This document shows positions 19,524-28,897 of a DNA stretch of 64,000 nt, piece after piece. Position 1 is the stretch's first letter. Each line of letters starts with the position of its first letter. The position numbers and the translations under genes are program-made. The notes under the pieces were generated by a model. It had not been told where the DNA came from. It did no database searches and was given only the letters and a program-made list of their open reading frames with translations. Source of the stretch: [Limnothrix rosea] IAM M-220 (GTDB taxonomy: Bacteria > Cyanobacteriota > Cyanobacteriia > Cyanobacteriales > MRBY01); assembly GCF_001904615.1 (NCBI RefSeq), contig NZ_MRBY01000006.1, positions 23,717-87,716 of the forward strand, given 5' to 3'.

Positions 19524-21947
19524 TTAGGATGCTGCAGATAAGGTTTCTCGTTTCTGTTTTAGCTCTTTAACAACCTGGGCATACATAGCCTGAATGGTGG
19601 GTTCTAATGTCTGCGCTAGGGCAAAATTTTCGGCCTTGGCGTATTTCTCCATCATCTGGCATTGTTCACTCAGTTGCTGTGCTCCAAGGTAACGACTAGA
19701 GCCTTTTAACGCATGGACAGCGAAATTTAAGTCCTGTGCTGATTGGTCGGCGATCGCCTGACTCATTTTCACCATGTGCTTCTGGCTATCTTCAAGGTAA
19801 TTGACCACCATGTCATCAATTAAGCCATAACTATCAACACCCGCCATCTCCAGCAAACTTTGCCACATTGACTCGTCGATTATCGATTGGGCTTGTTCTA
19901 AAGGCGCTTCCTCAGGAAGTCTAGAGTCTGTTGCCCTTACCGTCTTCCCCGGAGCGACCCTCCCAAGGGCATTATATTTTACGAGATCTGCTTCTAGATC
20001 CGGGTTGGCGGCGATCGCCACCCTTGAAACCAGCGGACATTCCAATAGAGCCTTCGCCAGATCCTTACTCTGCACAGGCTTCGCAATAAAATCATTCATC
20101 CCCGCCGTCAAACAAGCCTTCTTCTGTTCAGGCATCGCATTGGCCGTCATCGCAACAATCCAAGGTTTTTCCAGAGAATTACCCTCCTCACGGATACGCC
20201 TCGTTGCCGTAATACCATCCATTTCAGGCATATGCCAATCCATAAAAATCACATCATAGCTTTGTCTTGCTAACGCCTCAATCGCCTCTTGACCATTACC
20301 AACCGTATCAATGCGATAACCCAAACGCGCAAACATCAGAGCAGCCACCTGACAATTCACTTGGATATCCTCCGCCAACAGGATTTTGAGAGGCACTTTT
20401 AGCTCCTTTAAAATCCCCTCCGCATTACGCAACCCCGATGAAGAAATAACATCCGGTTCCGGCATGGGAATTTCATCCGGAGTCGGCTCATCAAGGGGCA
20501 ATAAAACCGTGAATTTACTCCCCAGACCCTCTTCACTCACAAGGGAAATTTCACCACCCATAATTTCGCAAATACGCTTACAGATGACCAGACCAAGACC
20601 CGTGCCACCATAACGCCGAGTCACAGAATTATCCGCTTGGGTAAAGGCCTCAAACACATCGTCCTGCTTATCCTTAGGAATCCCAACCCCTGTATCTTTT
20701 ACAGAAATTTGTAAATAGGGTTCATCTTCACGTTCGACAAAATCACACCTCAATGTCACGCTACCAAGATTCGTAAATTTGATGGCATTACTCAGTAGAT
20801 TCAGTAAAATTTGCCGCACCCGGGTGATGTCACCTTTAATATATTTCGGTAAATTTTGATCAATAGAGTGATCCAACTGCAAATGCTTACGACTAGCCTG
20901 CACCCCAATGATACTCATCGTTTCGTAGATACAACGGTGTAAATCAAAGGTTTGGATTTCTAGCTCAAGGCGGTTCGCTTCAATTTTCGAGAAGTCGAGA
21001 ATTTCATTAATAATGGTCAGGAGATTGTCACCGCTATGACGGATGGTATCGGCAAATTGATACTGCTCATCATCAAGCTTTGTATCCATCAACAAACTAC
21101 TCATGCCAATGATGGCATTCATTGGGGTTCGAATCTCATGGCTCATTGTGGCGAGAAATTCACTTTTTGCCCTAGTCCCCGCTAAAGCTTCATCGCGCGC
21201 CTCCGTTAAACCGGCAAGGGTTTCTTGCAGTTGGTCGGCCATTTTGTTGAAGGCGGCCACCATTTTGCCAAACTCGTCAACATGCAATTCTGGAATCCTT
21301 TGATCGAGGTTGCCTTCGCTTAGTTCAAGGGCAAATTCATTTAATGATTTGATGGGCGATCGCACAAAACGACTAAAGAGAAGATAGGTCAAAAAAGCAA
21401 GTAACGCACTAACGCTGATGGAGATAAAAATCATCGAAATGACACCACGCCGTATTTGAGCATCAATGATGGCCGTGCTATAACCGAGGCGAATTTCCCC
21501 GAGAAGAACATCCGCCGCAATAATGGGTTGCCGAATTTCATAGATATTTGGTCGTTGCTGCAACCGTTCTAAAAACACCAGAATATTTTGGTGGTTAATG
21601 GTTTGCTCGTTGGTGAGTTGCGCAACAATAGGTTTTTCTTGGTTGAGATAACGGGTCAGTGCCGTTTGATTCGCGTCGAGTACGACACTGTAAAGAATCT
21701 CATCATCGACGCTAGCTTGGCGCATTAGGCGCTCTAAAGTCAAAAAATCAGCATCTAAAATTGCCTCGGGACTCACTCCCCCCAAAAACGCCGCTTCATC
21801 TAACACCTTTTGTTCTAAGGCTCGGTATTGGGATCGCCCAGACCAATAAATCGATCCTAAACCAAATAATAGTTGCACAACCAAGACGAAACCGCTGGTC
21901 ATGGTGAGGTATTTTAGGGTTAGATTTTCGCGAAACTTTTCAAACAT
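19524..21947 (-). CDS. Hybrid sensor histidine kinase (HAMP-HisKA-HATPase-REC-HPt)
   Basis: The order is: TM helix (about residues 15-37), periplasmic sensor region, second TM (about 165-185), HAMP, HisKA with H-box 'MSHEIRTPMNAIIG', HATPase with 'GTGLGLVICKRI', a receiver domain with phospho-acceptor Asp in 'VIFMDWHMPEMDG', and a C-terminal HPt domain with 'VHALKGSSRYLG'. It is therefore a full phosphorelay on one chain. I chose ATG 21947, which overlaps the TAA stop of the PhnD-like gene by one base (TAATG), a sign of translational coupling. The lipoprotein next door is a likely ligand sensor for the kinase. Confidence 0.92.
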   Translation of the reverse strand: MFEKFRENLTLKYLTMTSGFVLVVQLLFGLGSIYWSGRSQYRALEQKVLDEAAFLGGVSPEAILDADFLTLERLMRQASVDDEILYSVVLDANQTALTRYLNQEKPIVAQLTNEQTINHQNILVFLERLQQRPNIYEIRQPIIAADVLLGEIRLGYSTAIIDAQIRRGVISMIFISISVSALLAFLTYLLFSRFVRSPIKSLNEFALELSEGNLDQRIPELHVDEFGKMVAAFNKMADQLQETLAGLTEARDEALAGTRAKSEFLATMSHEIRTPMNAIIGMSSLLMDTKLDDEQYQFADTIRHSGDNLLTIINEILDFSKIEANRLELEIQTFDLHRCIYETMSIIGVQASRKHLQLDHSIDQNLPKYIKGDITRVRQILLNLLSNAIKFTNLGSVTLRCDFVEREDEPYLQISVKDTGVGIPKDKQDDVFEAFTQADNSVTRRYGGTGLGLVICKRICEIMGGEISLVSEEGLGSKFTVLLPLDEPTPDEIPMPEPDVISSSGLRNAEGILKELKVPLKILLAEDIQVNCQVAALMFARLGYRIDTVGNGQEAIEALARQSYDVIFMDWHMPEMDGITATRRIREEGNSLEKPWIVAMTANAMPEQKKACLTAGMNDFIAKPVQSKDLAKALLECPLVSRVAIAANPDLEADLVKYNALGRVAPGKTVRATDSRLPEEAPLEQAQSIIDESMWQSLLEMAGVDSYGLIDDMVVNYLEDSQKHMVKMSQAIADQSAQDLNFAVHALKGSSRYLGAQQLSEQCQMMEKYAKAENFALAQTLEPTIQAMYAQVVKELKQKRETLSAAS

Positions 21948-22933
21948 TATGATTCTGGTGCAGACTTGACATCCCAAGTTTTCAGTTCCAGTCTTTCAAT
22001 TAGTTGGTCTAGTGCGCCATAGTCAACGGCAGGCTCAAAAGATTCGATACCAATGGCAGTGAGGGCTGGATGATCCGATGGTACGTTGAGTAATGCTTCC
22101 TGTACCGAATTCTTTAGATCTTGATCAACATGGGGAAGCGCGGCGATCGGCCACTCAGGGTATAGAGCCGTTGTATGTTCGTAGAAAAAACCATCATTAA
22201 TGGGTTCTAAAACCCTTAATTCATCCTTACTTGCAATTAAACCGGTGCGCACCATTTTTTCCAGTTGACCGGTACGAATAAAACCAAAATCAAGGGTGCC
22301 ATTTAAAACTCCCAACACGATGTTGTCTTGGGACTTGTTTTCTGTAAACGACGCAAAATCTGCATAGGGATCAATGCCACGCTCTAGCAAATGAAACACC
22401 TGAAACGTACAACCGGCAGCAGCCGTCTGGAAATTCACACAGGCACCACGCTTGCCTCGCAAATCTTCTAGGGTTTCAATATCGCTCTCTGCTTCCACGA
22501 CAATTAACCCACTAAATTGTGTCCCTGTTCGGGGACGAGAATGGGTCACAAGAAACTCTGTACCATGCAAACGCCTCACCTGCACAGCGGACAAGGGATT
22601 GGTCGTCGTAAAGTCAATGGCCTTTTGGGCAACTTTTGAAAACTGGGTGTCTTGGGTTAGGGATACTAGCTCAAATTCTTGGTCTAAGGTTGTTTCAAGA
22701 TATTCGACTAAGGGACTATAACGTTGATTCACTGATACGGCACTGTCGATACTCAGGATACCGAGTTTAATTGTTTTTTCCTCTGACAAAGTTGGTGTTG
22801 GTATTACTTCTTCTGATGGCTGAGAAATGGGTGCTTCAATGTTGTTTTGCAGCGGTTGGCAAGCAGAAAGTATGGGTAGGGCGATCGCCACAAAAACAGA
22901 AAATATAGCACACTGATTCGTCGAAAAATCCAT
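21947..22933 (-). CDS. PhnD-like phosphate/phosphonate-type substrate-binding lipoprotein
   Basis: A signal peptide ends in a lipobox (LSAC, Cys at about residue 25). The mature part has the type II periplasmic binding fold of the PhnD family: 'IKLGILSIDSAVSVNQRYSPLVEYLE', 'FTTTNPLSAVQV', 'GKRGACVNFQTAAAGCTFQV' and 'LDFGFIRTGQLEKM'. Family members bind phosphonate, phosphite or related anions. No PhnC or PhnE transporter gene is nearby; instead its gene is coupled to a hybrid histidine kinase. That arrangement suggests it senses rather than imports. The ligand is unknown. Confidence 0.85.
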   Translation of the reverse strand: MDFSTNQCAIFSVFVAIALPILSACQPLQNNIEAPISQPSEEVIPTPTLSEEKTIKLGILSIDSAVSVNQRYSPLVEYLETTLDQEFELVSLTQDTQFSKVAQKAIDFTTTNPLSAVQVRRLHGTEFLVTHSRPRTGTQFSGLIVVEAESDIETLEDLRGKRGACVNFQTAAAGCTFQVFHLLERGIDPYADFASFTENKSQDNIVLGVLNGTLDFGFIRTGQLEKMVRTGLIASKDELRVLEPINDGFFYEHTTALYPEWPIAALPHVDQDLKNSVQEALLNVPSDHPALTAIGIESFEPAVDYGALDQLIERLELKTWDVKSAPES

Positions 22934-22957
22934 AAAACCCCAACTAAGATCTAGAAA

Positions 22958-24703
22958 CTAAGAAGGCAAAAAATTAGAGTCAAAAAATGCTTGATCAAAA
23001 GCACTTGCAGGCAGTGGCTTAGAAAATAAATAACCTTGGCCATGATCGCAATGATACTGTTTTAAGACAGCAAGTTCTGACTTGGTTTCTACCCCTTCGG
23101 CGATCAGTTCGTACCCTAACTCAGAAGCCGCAGAAATAATATTTTTAATGATAATGCTATTAACTTTATTATTGTGAATATCGCTCACAAAAGATCGGTC
23201 AATCTTGAGAATATTCCAAGGAATAATACGGGCATAGTTTAGAGAAGAATAGCCCGTCCCAAAATCATCCATGGCAATACGGCAACCCAGACGCTGTAGA
23301 GAATTTAGCTTCATCATAATTTGCTTGAAATCTCGAATCAAAATAGATTCTGTTACTTCAATATCAAGATTAGATGGGGAAAAATCATAGCTAATCAAGG
23401 TTTTAACAACATCATGGCAGATATTTGGGCTATATAGTTGTTTGCTCGAAAAATTAACGGCTAGATGTAAATCCGGTTGATATTTTTTTTGCCACTGACT
23501 GACATCTTTAATTGCCGTTTCCAATATGAAAAAGCCAATATCATTAATAAGACCAGTTTGCTCAGCGATATTAATAAAATCCAATGGCGAAACCATACCA
23601 AGTTCAGGATGATCCCAACGGGCTAAAGCTTCTACACCAATAATTTTGCCTGTTTTTAAATTAATACTGGGCTGATAGTACACTGCTATTTGCTTCCGTT
23701 TAATGGCATAGTGAAGTTCACTTTCAAGAAATGCTTGTTTCTTAGAACCCAAGCTAAATGTTAAAGAATAAAATCGATATTTTACATTGGAAACATTCGT
23801 GATTGTTTCTAGGGCATTACGGCTTTTTTGGATCAGATCATTGATGCTATAACCATCACGCCCATAAATGCTAATCCCTAATTTAGGTTGTAAGAAATAT
23901 TCGTTATTTCCAATCATAAAAGACCGTTCAAATAACTGGATCATTGATGTGGCGATCGCAATAATTTCGGGACGCTTTTCCTGTGGCGGTAACACAACCA
24001 CAAATTCGGTATCATTTAGCATGACTAGACAATTATCGTCATGTAAGAAATCACTAATTCGATCGGCGATCGCCTTAAGTAAACTTTGGTAAGCATCCAG
24101 ATTTATACTTTTCCTGATTGTGTCTGTTCGCTCAACCCTTAAGACAAAAAACGGTAGTATGACATTATTTGTATTGCGATCAAAACGAAGCTTTTCATAC
24201 TCACAAACTAATAATTTAAAATTGTCTTCCAAATAAAGTAAATTCGGCAAACCTGTAACAGGATCAAACCTTTTATTATCCGAGTATTCAACCTCTATCT
24301 TTTGTAGTTGCTCTTGATAATGTTTTTGAAAAGCACGCTGTTTTTCTAAACGACTAGTCACAGCATCCAGAAGCTCAATACGTGTAAATGGTTTAGTCAA
24401 ATAATCATCCGCACCAAGAGTCATCCCTTCACGAATATCATCCTTACTACCCTTTGCTGTAACAAAAATAAATGGCGCAAAATAATTAGGCGCTTTTTCC
24501 TTCAAGACCCGCAACATTTCATGGCCGTCCATTTCTGGCATTAAAATATCACATAAAATCAAATCAGGTTTTTCCGACAAAGCTATATCTAGACCCTGTA
24601 AACCATTCTCTGCCACTAAGACATCATGATCTTCGAGTTTTAATAAGCGTGCTACATTCTTACGAATTTTTGCATCATCTTCAACAACCAGTATTTTCAC
24701 CAT
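22958..24703 (-). CDS. Response regulator with degenerate GGDEF and EAL domains
   Basis: REC domain (about residues 1-120, phospho-acceptor Asp in 'LILCDILMPEMDG'), then a GGDEF-fold domain (about 150-310) whose active loop reads NDTEF instead of GGDEF, so cyclase activity is unlikely. The EAL domain (about 320-575) keeps 'EALARW', 'IEVTESIL', 'MDDFGTGYSSLNY', 'LKIDRSF' and 'IAEGVET', so c-di-GMP phosphodiesterase activity is likely. The degenerate GGDEF may bind GTP as a regulator. It lies 24 bp upstream of the PhnD-like gene, in the same operon. Confidence 0.9.
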   Translation of the reverse strand: MVKILVVEDDAKIRKNVARLLKLEDHDVLVAENGLQGLDIALSEKPDLILCDILMPEMDGHEMLRVLKEKAPNYFAPFIFVTAKGSKDDIREGMTLGADDYLTKPFTRIELLDAVTSRLEKQRAFQKHYQEQLQKIEVEYSDNKRFDPVTGLPNLLYLEDNFKLLVCEYEKLRFDRNTNNVILPFFVLRVERTDTIRKSINLDAYQSLLKAIADRISDFLHDDNCLVMLNDTEFVVVLPPQEKRPEIIAIATSMIQLFERSFMIGNNEYFLQPKLGISIYGRDGYSINDLIQKSRNALETITNVSNVKYRFYSLTFSLGSKKQAFLESELHYAIKRKQIAVYYQPSINLKTGKIIGVEALARWDHPELGMVSPLDFINIAEQTGLINDIGFFILETAIKDVSQWQKKYQPDLHLAVNFSSKQLYSPNICHDVVKTLISYDFSPSNLDIEVTESILIRDFKQIMMKLNSLQRLGCRIAMDDFGTGYSSLNYARIIPWNILKIDRSFVSDIHNNKVNSIIIKNIISAASELGYELIAEGVETKSELAVLKQYHCDHGQGYLFSKPLPASAFDQAFFDSNFLPS

Positions 24704-24768
24704 GGCAATGCAGTCCTTTTGTGTCTACAAATAAGTAAATCAAGTGAGTAAATTAACCAATAAATCGA

Positions 24769-26388
24769 CTACGCTTCTTTAGCAGAGATTGGTAATAAAA
24801 AATCAAAACAAGTGCCCACACCCGATTCACTCACAAAACTAATCTTGCCTCCATGTAAATCAATACAGTGCTTCACAATATTTAAACCTAAGCCTGTTCC
24901 CGGAATATCATGGGTATTTTTTCCCCGCCGGAATGAATCAAAGACATAGGGCTGATCCTCAAGTGGAATACTTTCACCTTCGTCTTTTATTCTAAAATTA
25001 ATACAGTCATTTTTCTCGGAAATTTCAACTTCTATTCTAGAGTTTTCTGGCGAGTATTTCATTGCGTTACTAACGATATTTGTAAAAATTAATTGTAGTA
25101 ATTTGGGATCTAGTCTGTACTCTTTGTCAGAATGAATATTATCGGTTTTTAGCTCTACTTTGTGATGTTTGTTAATGCGTTTTTTTATCTGTTGCAATAG
25201 CTCTTTAATTCTGTCCACCACTTGAATTTCTTCAGGGTTAAACTGCATTCGCCCCGCTTCTGCTTTACTGACTAATAAAACATCATTCATTAAATTACGC
25301 ATCAGCATCGCCGAATCATAAATCTGAGCCAAATATTCTTGCTGCTCTTCGTGAGTTAGCTTATCCCAATATACTTGCAATAATTCAGTAGAACTAAGTA
25401 TTCCAGTTAATGGTGTACGAAATTCGTGGGAGGCGGTGGAAACAAAGCGTGACTGCAACTCTGATACTTGTCTCTCTTTTTCAAGGGCTGCCAGCATGCG
25501 TTCTTCTGCTTCTTTGCGCTTAGTTATATCTCTAAAAATTCCCCTTGTTGCGACAAATTTATTGCCATTAAAATGACAGTTAATATTTCCTTCTACATAA
25601 ATGTGGTTACCGTATTTACCGACAAATAAAACTTCTACGCTTTGTTGTGGCAGACCTTGCATTAATTTACTAAATACGACTTGACAGTGTTGATGGTATG
25701 AAGGATGAACAATATCAAGAAAATGTAAATCTTCTAGGTCTTCTTGGGTATATTCTAATGTTTCTAACCAACATTGGTTGGCATAAATGAAACGACCTTC
25801 TTGATCTACGCTATGGATTAAATCATTGGCACGGTCAAAGAAATCGCGTAATTCTTTTTCTTTTTCTTCAACGATCGCCAGGGCTTTTTTATTTTCTTCA
25901 ATTTTTTGAGAGAGGGCAAGGTTACTTTGTTGTAGTTTCTTAGTCTGTTCTTTGATTTTTTTTGACTGTTGATGCAGCTCCACAAAAGCGCTTACTTTAG
26001 AGCGTAAAACCTGTGGATGAATATTACGATCTAAATAGTCTACTGCGCCATTTTCATAGCCTTGAAAAACAAAGGTATTGTCGGTGGCAGAGCCAGTCAG
26101 AAAGATAATTGGAATGTAATCTTCTATTTGTAATTCTTGGATTTTTTGGACGACTTCAAAACCATCCATAATTGGCATATGGATGTCTAGGATGACAAGG
26201 GCAACGTTTGTTGAATCTTTTTTGAGACAATCAATAGCTTGTTGTCCTGATGTGAGGCTAATAATTTTATGATGTAAGCTACTCAAAATGATTTCGAGTG
26301 CTTTTAGATTTGTTCGTTCGTCATCAACAAGAATAATTTTAATGTCTTGCTGATTAGTGGTGGTGGAAGATAAGGATGATTCATCCAT
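24769..26388 (-). CDS. REC-PAS histidine kinase
   Basis: An N-terminal receiver domain (about residues 14-130, Asp in 'LVILDIHMPIMDGFE') is followed by a coiled coil (about 130-185), a PAS domain with PAC segment (about 187-295), HisKA with 'STASHEFRTPLTGILSS', and an HATPase domain ending 'GTGLGLNIVKHCIDLHGG'. There is no membrane segment, so it is cytoplasmic. It is the first gene of the four-gene signalling unit running to 19524; the next gene begins 65 bp downstream. The N-terminal receiver suggests it is itself phosphorylated by another kinase. Confidence 0.9.
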   Translation of the reverse strand: MDESSLSSTTTNQQDIKIILVDDERTNLKALEIILSSLHHKIISLTSGQQAIDCLKKDSTNVALVILDIHMPIMDGFEVVQKIQELQIEDYIPIIFLTGSATDNTFVFQGYENGAVDYLDRNIHPQVLRSKVSAFVELHQQSKKIKEQTKKLQQSNLALSQKIEENKKALAIVEEKEKELRDFFDRANDLIHSVDQEGRFIYANQCWLETLEYTQEDLEDLHFLDIVHPSYHQHCQVVFSKLMQGLPQQSVEVLFVGKYGNHIYVEGNINCHFNGNKFVATRGIFRDITKRKEAEERMLAALEKERQVSELQSRFVSTASHEFRTPLTGILSSTELLQVYWDKLTHEEQQEYLAQIYDSAMLMRNLMNDVLLVSKAEAGRMQFNPEEIQVVDRIKELLQQIKKRINKHHKVELKTDNIHSDKEYRLDPKLLQLIFTNIVSNAMKYSPENSRIEVEISEKNDCINFRIKDEGESIPLEDQPYVFDSFRRGKNTHDIPGTGLGLNIVKHCIDLHGGKISFVSESGVGTCFDFLLPISAKEA

Positions 26389-26830
26389 TGTTTAGGGGTT
26401 GTGGCAAAGCCATGTCTAGGAAAATAAGGTTAGGGGGGAGAAAGAACTGAAAGGCTTTGGCGGTGCTAAGTATCTTTGCTTAAGGGGGTCGCACAGTAAA
26501 TGTGGTGCAATTAATTGTAGTTTGTCTTTTGTTATTTTGAGCGTTTTCAACTTGTTAAAAGTTTTTTTTTAGTAAGCACTCATGTAGTGAATCTTATGAT
26601 TTTTGTTGATATGTGAGTGTAAGCTAAGTTTTTTTTAAATTACTTGTATGGTTTCATTTATATTATATTTTTTTAAGTTAGCATTGCTGGATGATTTTCG
26701 GGATCGGCGAAACATCGCAATTCGGATATTGGTCTTGCTGGTAACATTTTAAGTTGCCTGGTCTATTCTTCAGTCAAATGTCTTAGTTTGTTTGGTTTCT
26801 TGTTGATTTCAGGTCAAAGTTTCAGTTTTT
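26389..26830. other. AT-rich intergenic region
   Basis: This 440-bp gap contains several T-tracts (for example near 26560 and 26630) and no gene or HIP1 site that I can see. It presumably carries the promoter of the signalling operon starting at 26388. Confidence 0.4.
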
Positions 26831-27631
26831 TTAGAGGATTATCTGTTCTCCGATTGTCAGTGAGCCAATATCTTTTGGCATTAAATTAATACCGAATAAA
26901 ATGCCTTGATTGGGCTGGTAACGAAATTGACGTAGGGTGCGGAGCGGTTCTTGGGTGGTGCTGCGATCGCCACTTTTCTGATCGGTTGTGATCACAACAC
27001 AGCGTTCACAGGGTTTGGCGACAACAAATTCTAATTCATTAATTTTAAAGGTTTGCCAATGGTCTTCGGCGAAGGGGCGATCGCCTGTAACGACGAGGTT
27101 GGGGCGAAAGCGATCCATGGGAATTTGTTGGTCGCTAATTCTTGTATTTAGTTCGCCCAAAGAGGCTGTATTAGTTAGGAGAAGGGGATAGCCATCGGCA
27201 AAGCTTATGGGCTGATTTTCCCAGAGGGCATACTCTGGATTGATGGGGCGTATTTGCTCGGAAGCTTGGCGCACTAGACGGCAAGGGACATCGAGAATCT
27301 GACGAAACCATGCGGCGGCCAAATCACCTTGGTCTATGGCTTTTGTTTGGGAACGCCACACGGTTACTGGTATTAGATGGCCTTGTTGGTGCGTTGCAAT
27401 TTGTAGCGGTTGTTGCTGTTCGAAGTTTAATGTTAAATAATCATTGTTGAGTTTTGTTTGCACCTTTGCTAGCTGGGGATGGGTGCGTTGGGTCATAAAT
27501 TTGCCTGTTTGGTCGACAATCATCCACTGGCGATCGCCGGCCAACCCTTTATGGGTGACTTGGGCTTTGGTCAATGAAATGCCCTGACAAGATTTGACTG
27601 GATAGATCCATAATTCAGCAATGGTAGTCAC
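26831..27631 (-). CDS. MOSC-domain molybdenum-cofactor protein (YcbX/mARC-like)
   Basis: A MOSC N-terminal beta-barrel domain ('ELWIYPVKSCQGISL', 'GLAGDRQWMIVD') precedes a MOSC domain with 'DRFRPNLVV' and 'FVVAKPCERCVVITTD', the latter holding the conserved Cys that ligates Mo in mARC/YcbX proteins. Such proteins reduce N-hydroxylated bases such as 6-hydroxylaminopurine. I chose GTG 27631 because GGAG lies 9 nt upstream and the domain starts directly after; a longer frame from 27778 would overlap the next gene and add a non-conserved tail. No fused ferredoxin domain is present. Confidence 0.83.
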   Translation of the reverse strand: MTTIAELWIYPVKSCQGISLTKAQVTHKGLAGDRQWMIVDQTGKFMTQRTHPQLAKVQTKLNNDYLTLNFEQQQPLQIATHQQGHLIPVTVWRSQTKAIDQGDLAAAWFRQILDVPCRLVRQASEQIRPINPEYALWENQPISFADGYPLLLTNTASLGELNTRISDQQIPMDRFRPNLVVTGDRPFAEDHWQTFKINELEFVVAKPCERCVVITTDQKSGDRSTTQEPLRTLRQFRYQPNQGILFGINLMPKDIGSLTIGEQIIL

Positions 27632-27737
27632 GGGAAATTTCTCCGCAAAATCATGATGGATATTTCCGATATTTCCTTGTTTATCGCCTGTTTCCCTAGA
27701 ATTTTGCCAGCGATAAATCGACTGTGACAAACTGATT

Positions 27738-28415
27738 TTAAATAAAATCAGAAATATCTTCACCACAATCATCGGCAAGGTAAGACAACGACCGAAAACG
27801 TAATCCCACTAGCTGCTCGTACAGCGGGTTTAGTTTGCACATGGGGGGGATATGCACGATCTTCTTGCCAAATAGCTTGATGTTGCGCTCAAAGGGACAT
27901 TGGGGCGGAATCATTTTACAGATGAAGCGAGCTACTCGGGGGTCATCCACATCCATTTCATCTAGCCAATTTCGGACTGGTTTGAGGGCATCGATATGCA
28001 CCTCTTCTTGGGGTTCTTCTTTTGTGCAGGTTTCGGGGTCATAAAGGGTTTGTTCGAGGCTGTGGAGGGCGCTCATATTCACCCCAAGCGCTTTGCCAAA
28101 TGCTTTAATCTCGTCGGCTTCGACCACAGAATAAACTCCATCGGCGATCGCCATCATGACGGCAGTGCGGAGGAAATTTTCGCGGGTTACTTGTTCGTCA
28201 CCCAATTCTATCGTCAGCTCTTCAGGGCTAATCACAGTCAGTTCGCCAATCTCTTCATGGGGAACTAATGCGTCTTTCGTTAATTGGGAAATAAGCTGTT
28301 GCTCTTCAGGATCAAAGTCACCATCAGCCCAAGCAATGGTGAGCAAGCCCCGTAACCAAGCGGTGATTTGGCGATCGCTGTAGGACATCGTTGCAACTGC
28401 AGGAATATCAGCCAT
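27738..28415 (-). CDS. TerB-like protein with Mo-dependent nitrogenase C-terminal-like domain
   Basis: The N-terminal half (about residues 10-135) is TerB-like, with acidic helices such as 'LLTIAWADGDFDPEEQQLI' and 'MMAIADGVYSVVEADEI'. The C-terminal half ('MIPPQCPFERNIKLFGKKI', 'IPPMCKLNPLYEQLVGLRF') matches the cyanobacterial 'Mo-dependent nitrogenase C-terminal' domain family, which despite its name is found in non-diazotrophs. Function is unknown; TerB domains are linked to metal and membrane stress. It lies upstream of the MOSC gene on the same strand, 106 bp away. Confidence 0.8.
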   Translation of the reverse strand: MADIPAVATMSYSDRQITAWLRGLLTIAWADGDFDPEEQQLISQLTKDALVPHEEIGELTVISPEELTIELGDEQVTRENFLRTAVMMAIADGVYSVVEADEIKAFGKALGVNMSALHSLEQTLYDPETCTKEEPQEEVHIDALKPVRNWLDEMDVDDPRVARFICKMIPPQCPFERNIKLFGKKIVHIPPMCKLNPLYEQLVGLRFRSLSYLADDCGEDISDFI

Positions 28416-28524
28416 TATTTCGCTAACTCTATCTATACTTTCTTTTATTTTAAAGAATTTGGCGATCGCCTTGGGGCACGACCGAAAATGTTAACGATAG
28501 CCCCCCATTGCAGTATTTTCGTGC

Positions 28525-28809
28525 TTACGACTCCACCTTAACGCCACGCCAAAAAGCCACATAGCCCTTGATGTTATTTGCTTTTTCCTTCGGCTCAGGA
28601 TAGTACCAAGCCGCATCTTTATTTTGCTCACCATCCACCTCAACGGTGTAGTAGCTCGCTTGCCCTTTCCAGAAACAACTGGTGTGGGTCTCACTAGATT
28701 TGAAATATTCAGACTTGATCGTATCCGGTGGGAAATAATAATTTCCCTCAACGATTTCGCAGTTGTCACTTTCGGCGATGACGGTGCCGTTCCAGATTGC
28801 TTTTGCCAT
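28525..28809 (-). CDS. DUF427 domain protein
   Basis: This 94-aa protein is one DUF427 domain: 'AIWNGTVIAESDNCEIVEGN', 'YFPPDTIKSEYF', 'SCFWKGQASYYTV', 'AWYYPEPKEKANNIKGYVAFW'. The family has a beta-sandwich fold and is common in cyanobacteria and actinobacteria; the biochemical role is not established. It has no clear operon partner. Confidence 0.9.
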   Translation of the reverse strand: MAKAIWNGTVIAESDNCEIVEGNYYFPPDTIKSEYFKSSETHTSCFWKGQASYYTVEVDGEQNKDAAWYYPEPKEKANNIKGYVAFWRGVKVES

Positions 28810-28897
28810 AGGGATAAATTTTAAAGACGCAAAACGCCAACATCGAAAAACTTTTACTCTTTCGAATTTTACTGTGATTCCCGTTGTTCTGCCGTGA

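Noticed and set aside
22958..24703. Diguanylate cyclase activity
   Set aside because: The GGDEF motif is replaced by NDTEF.
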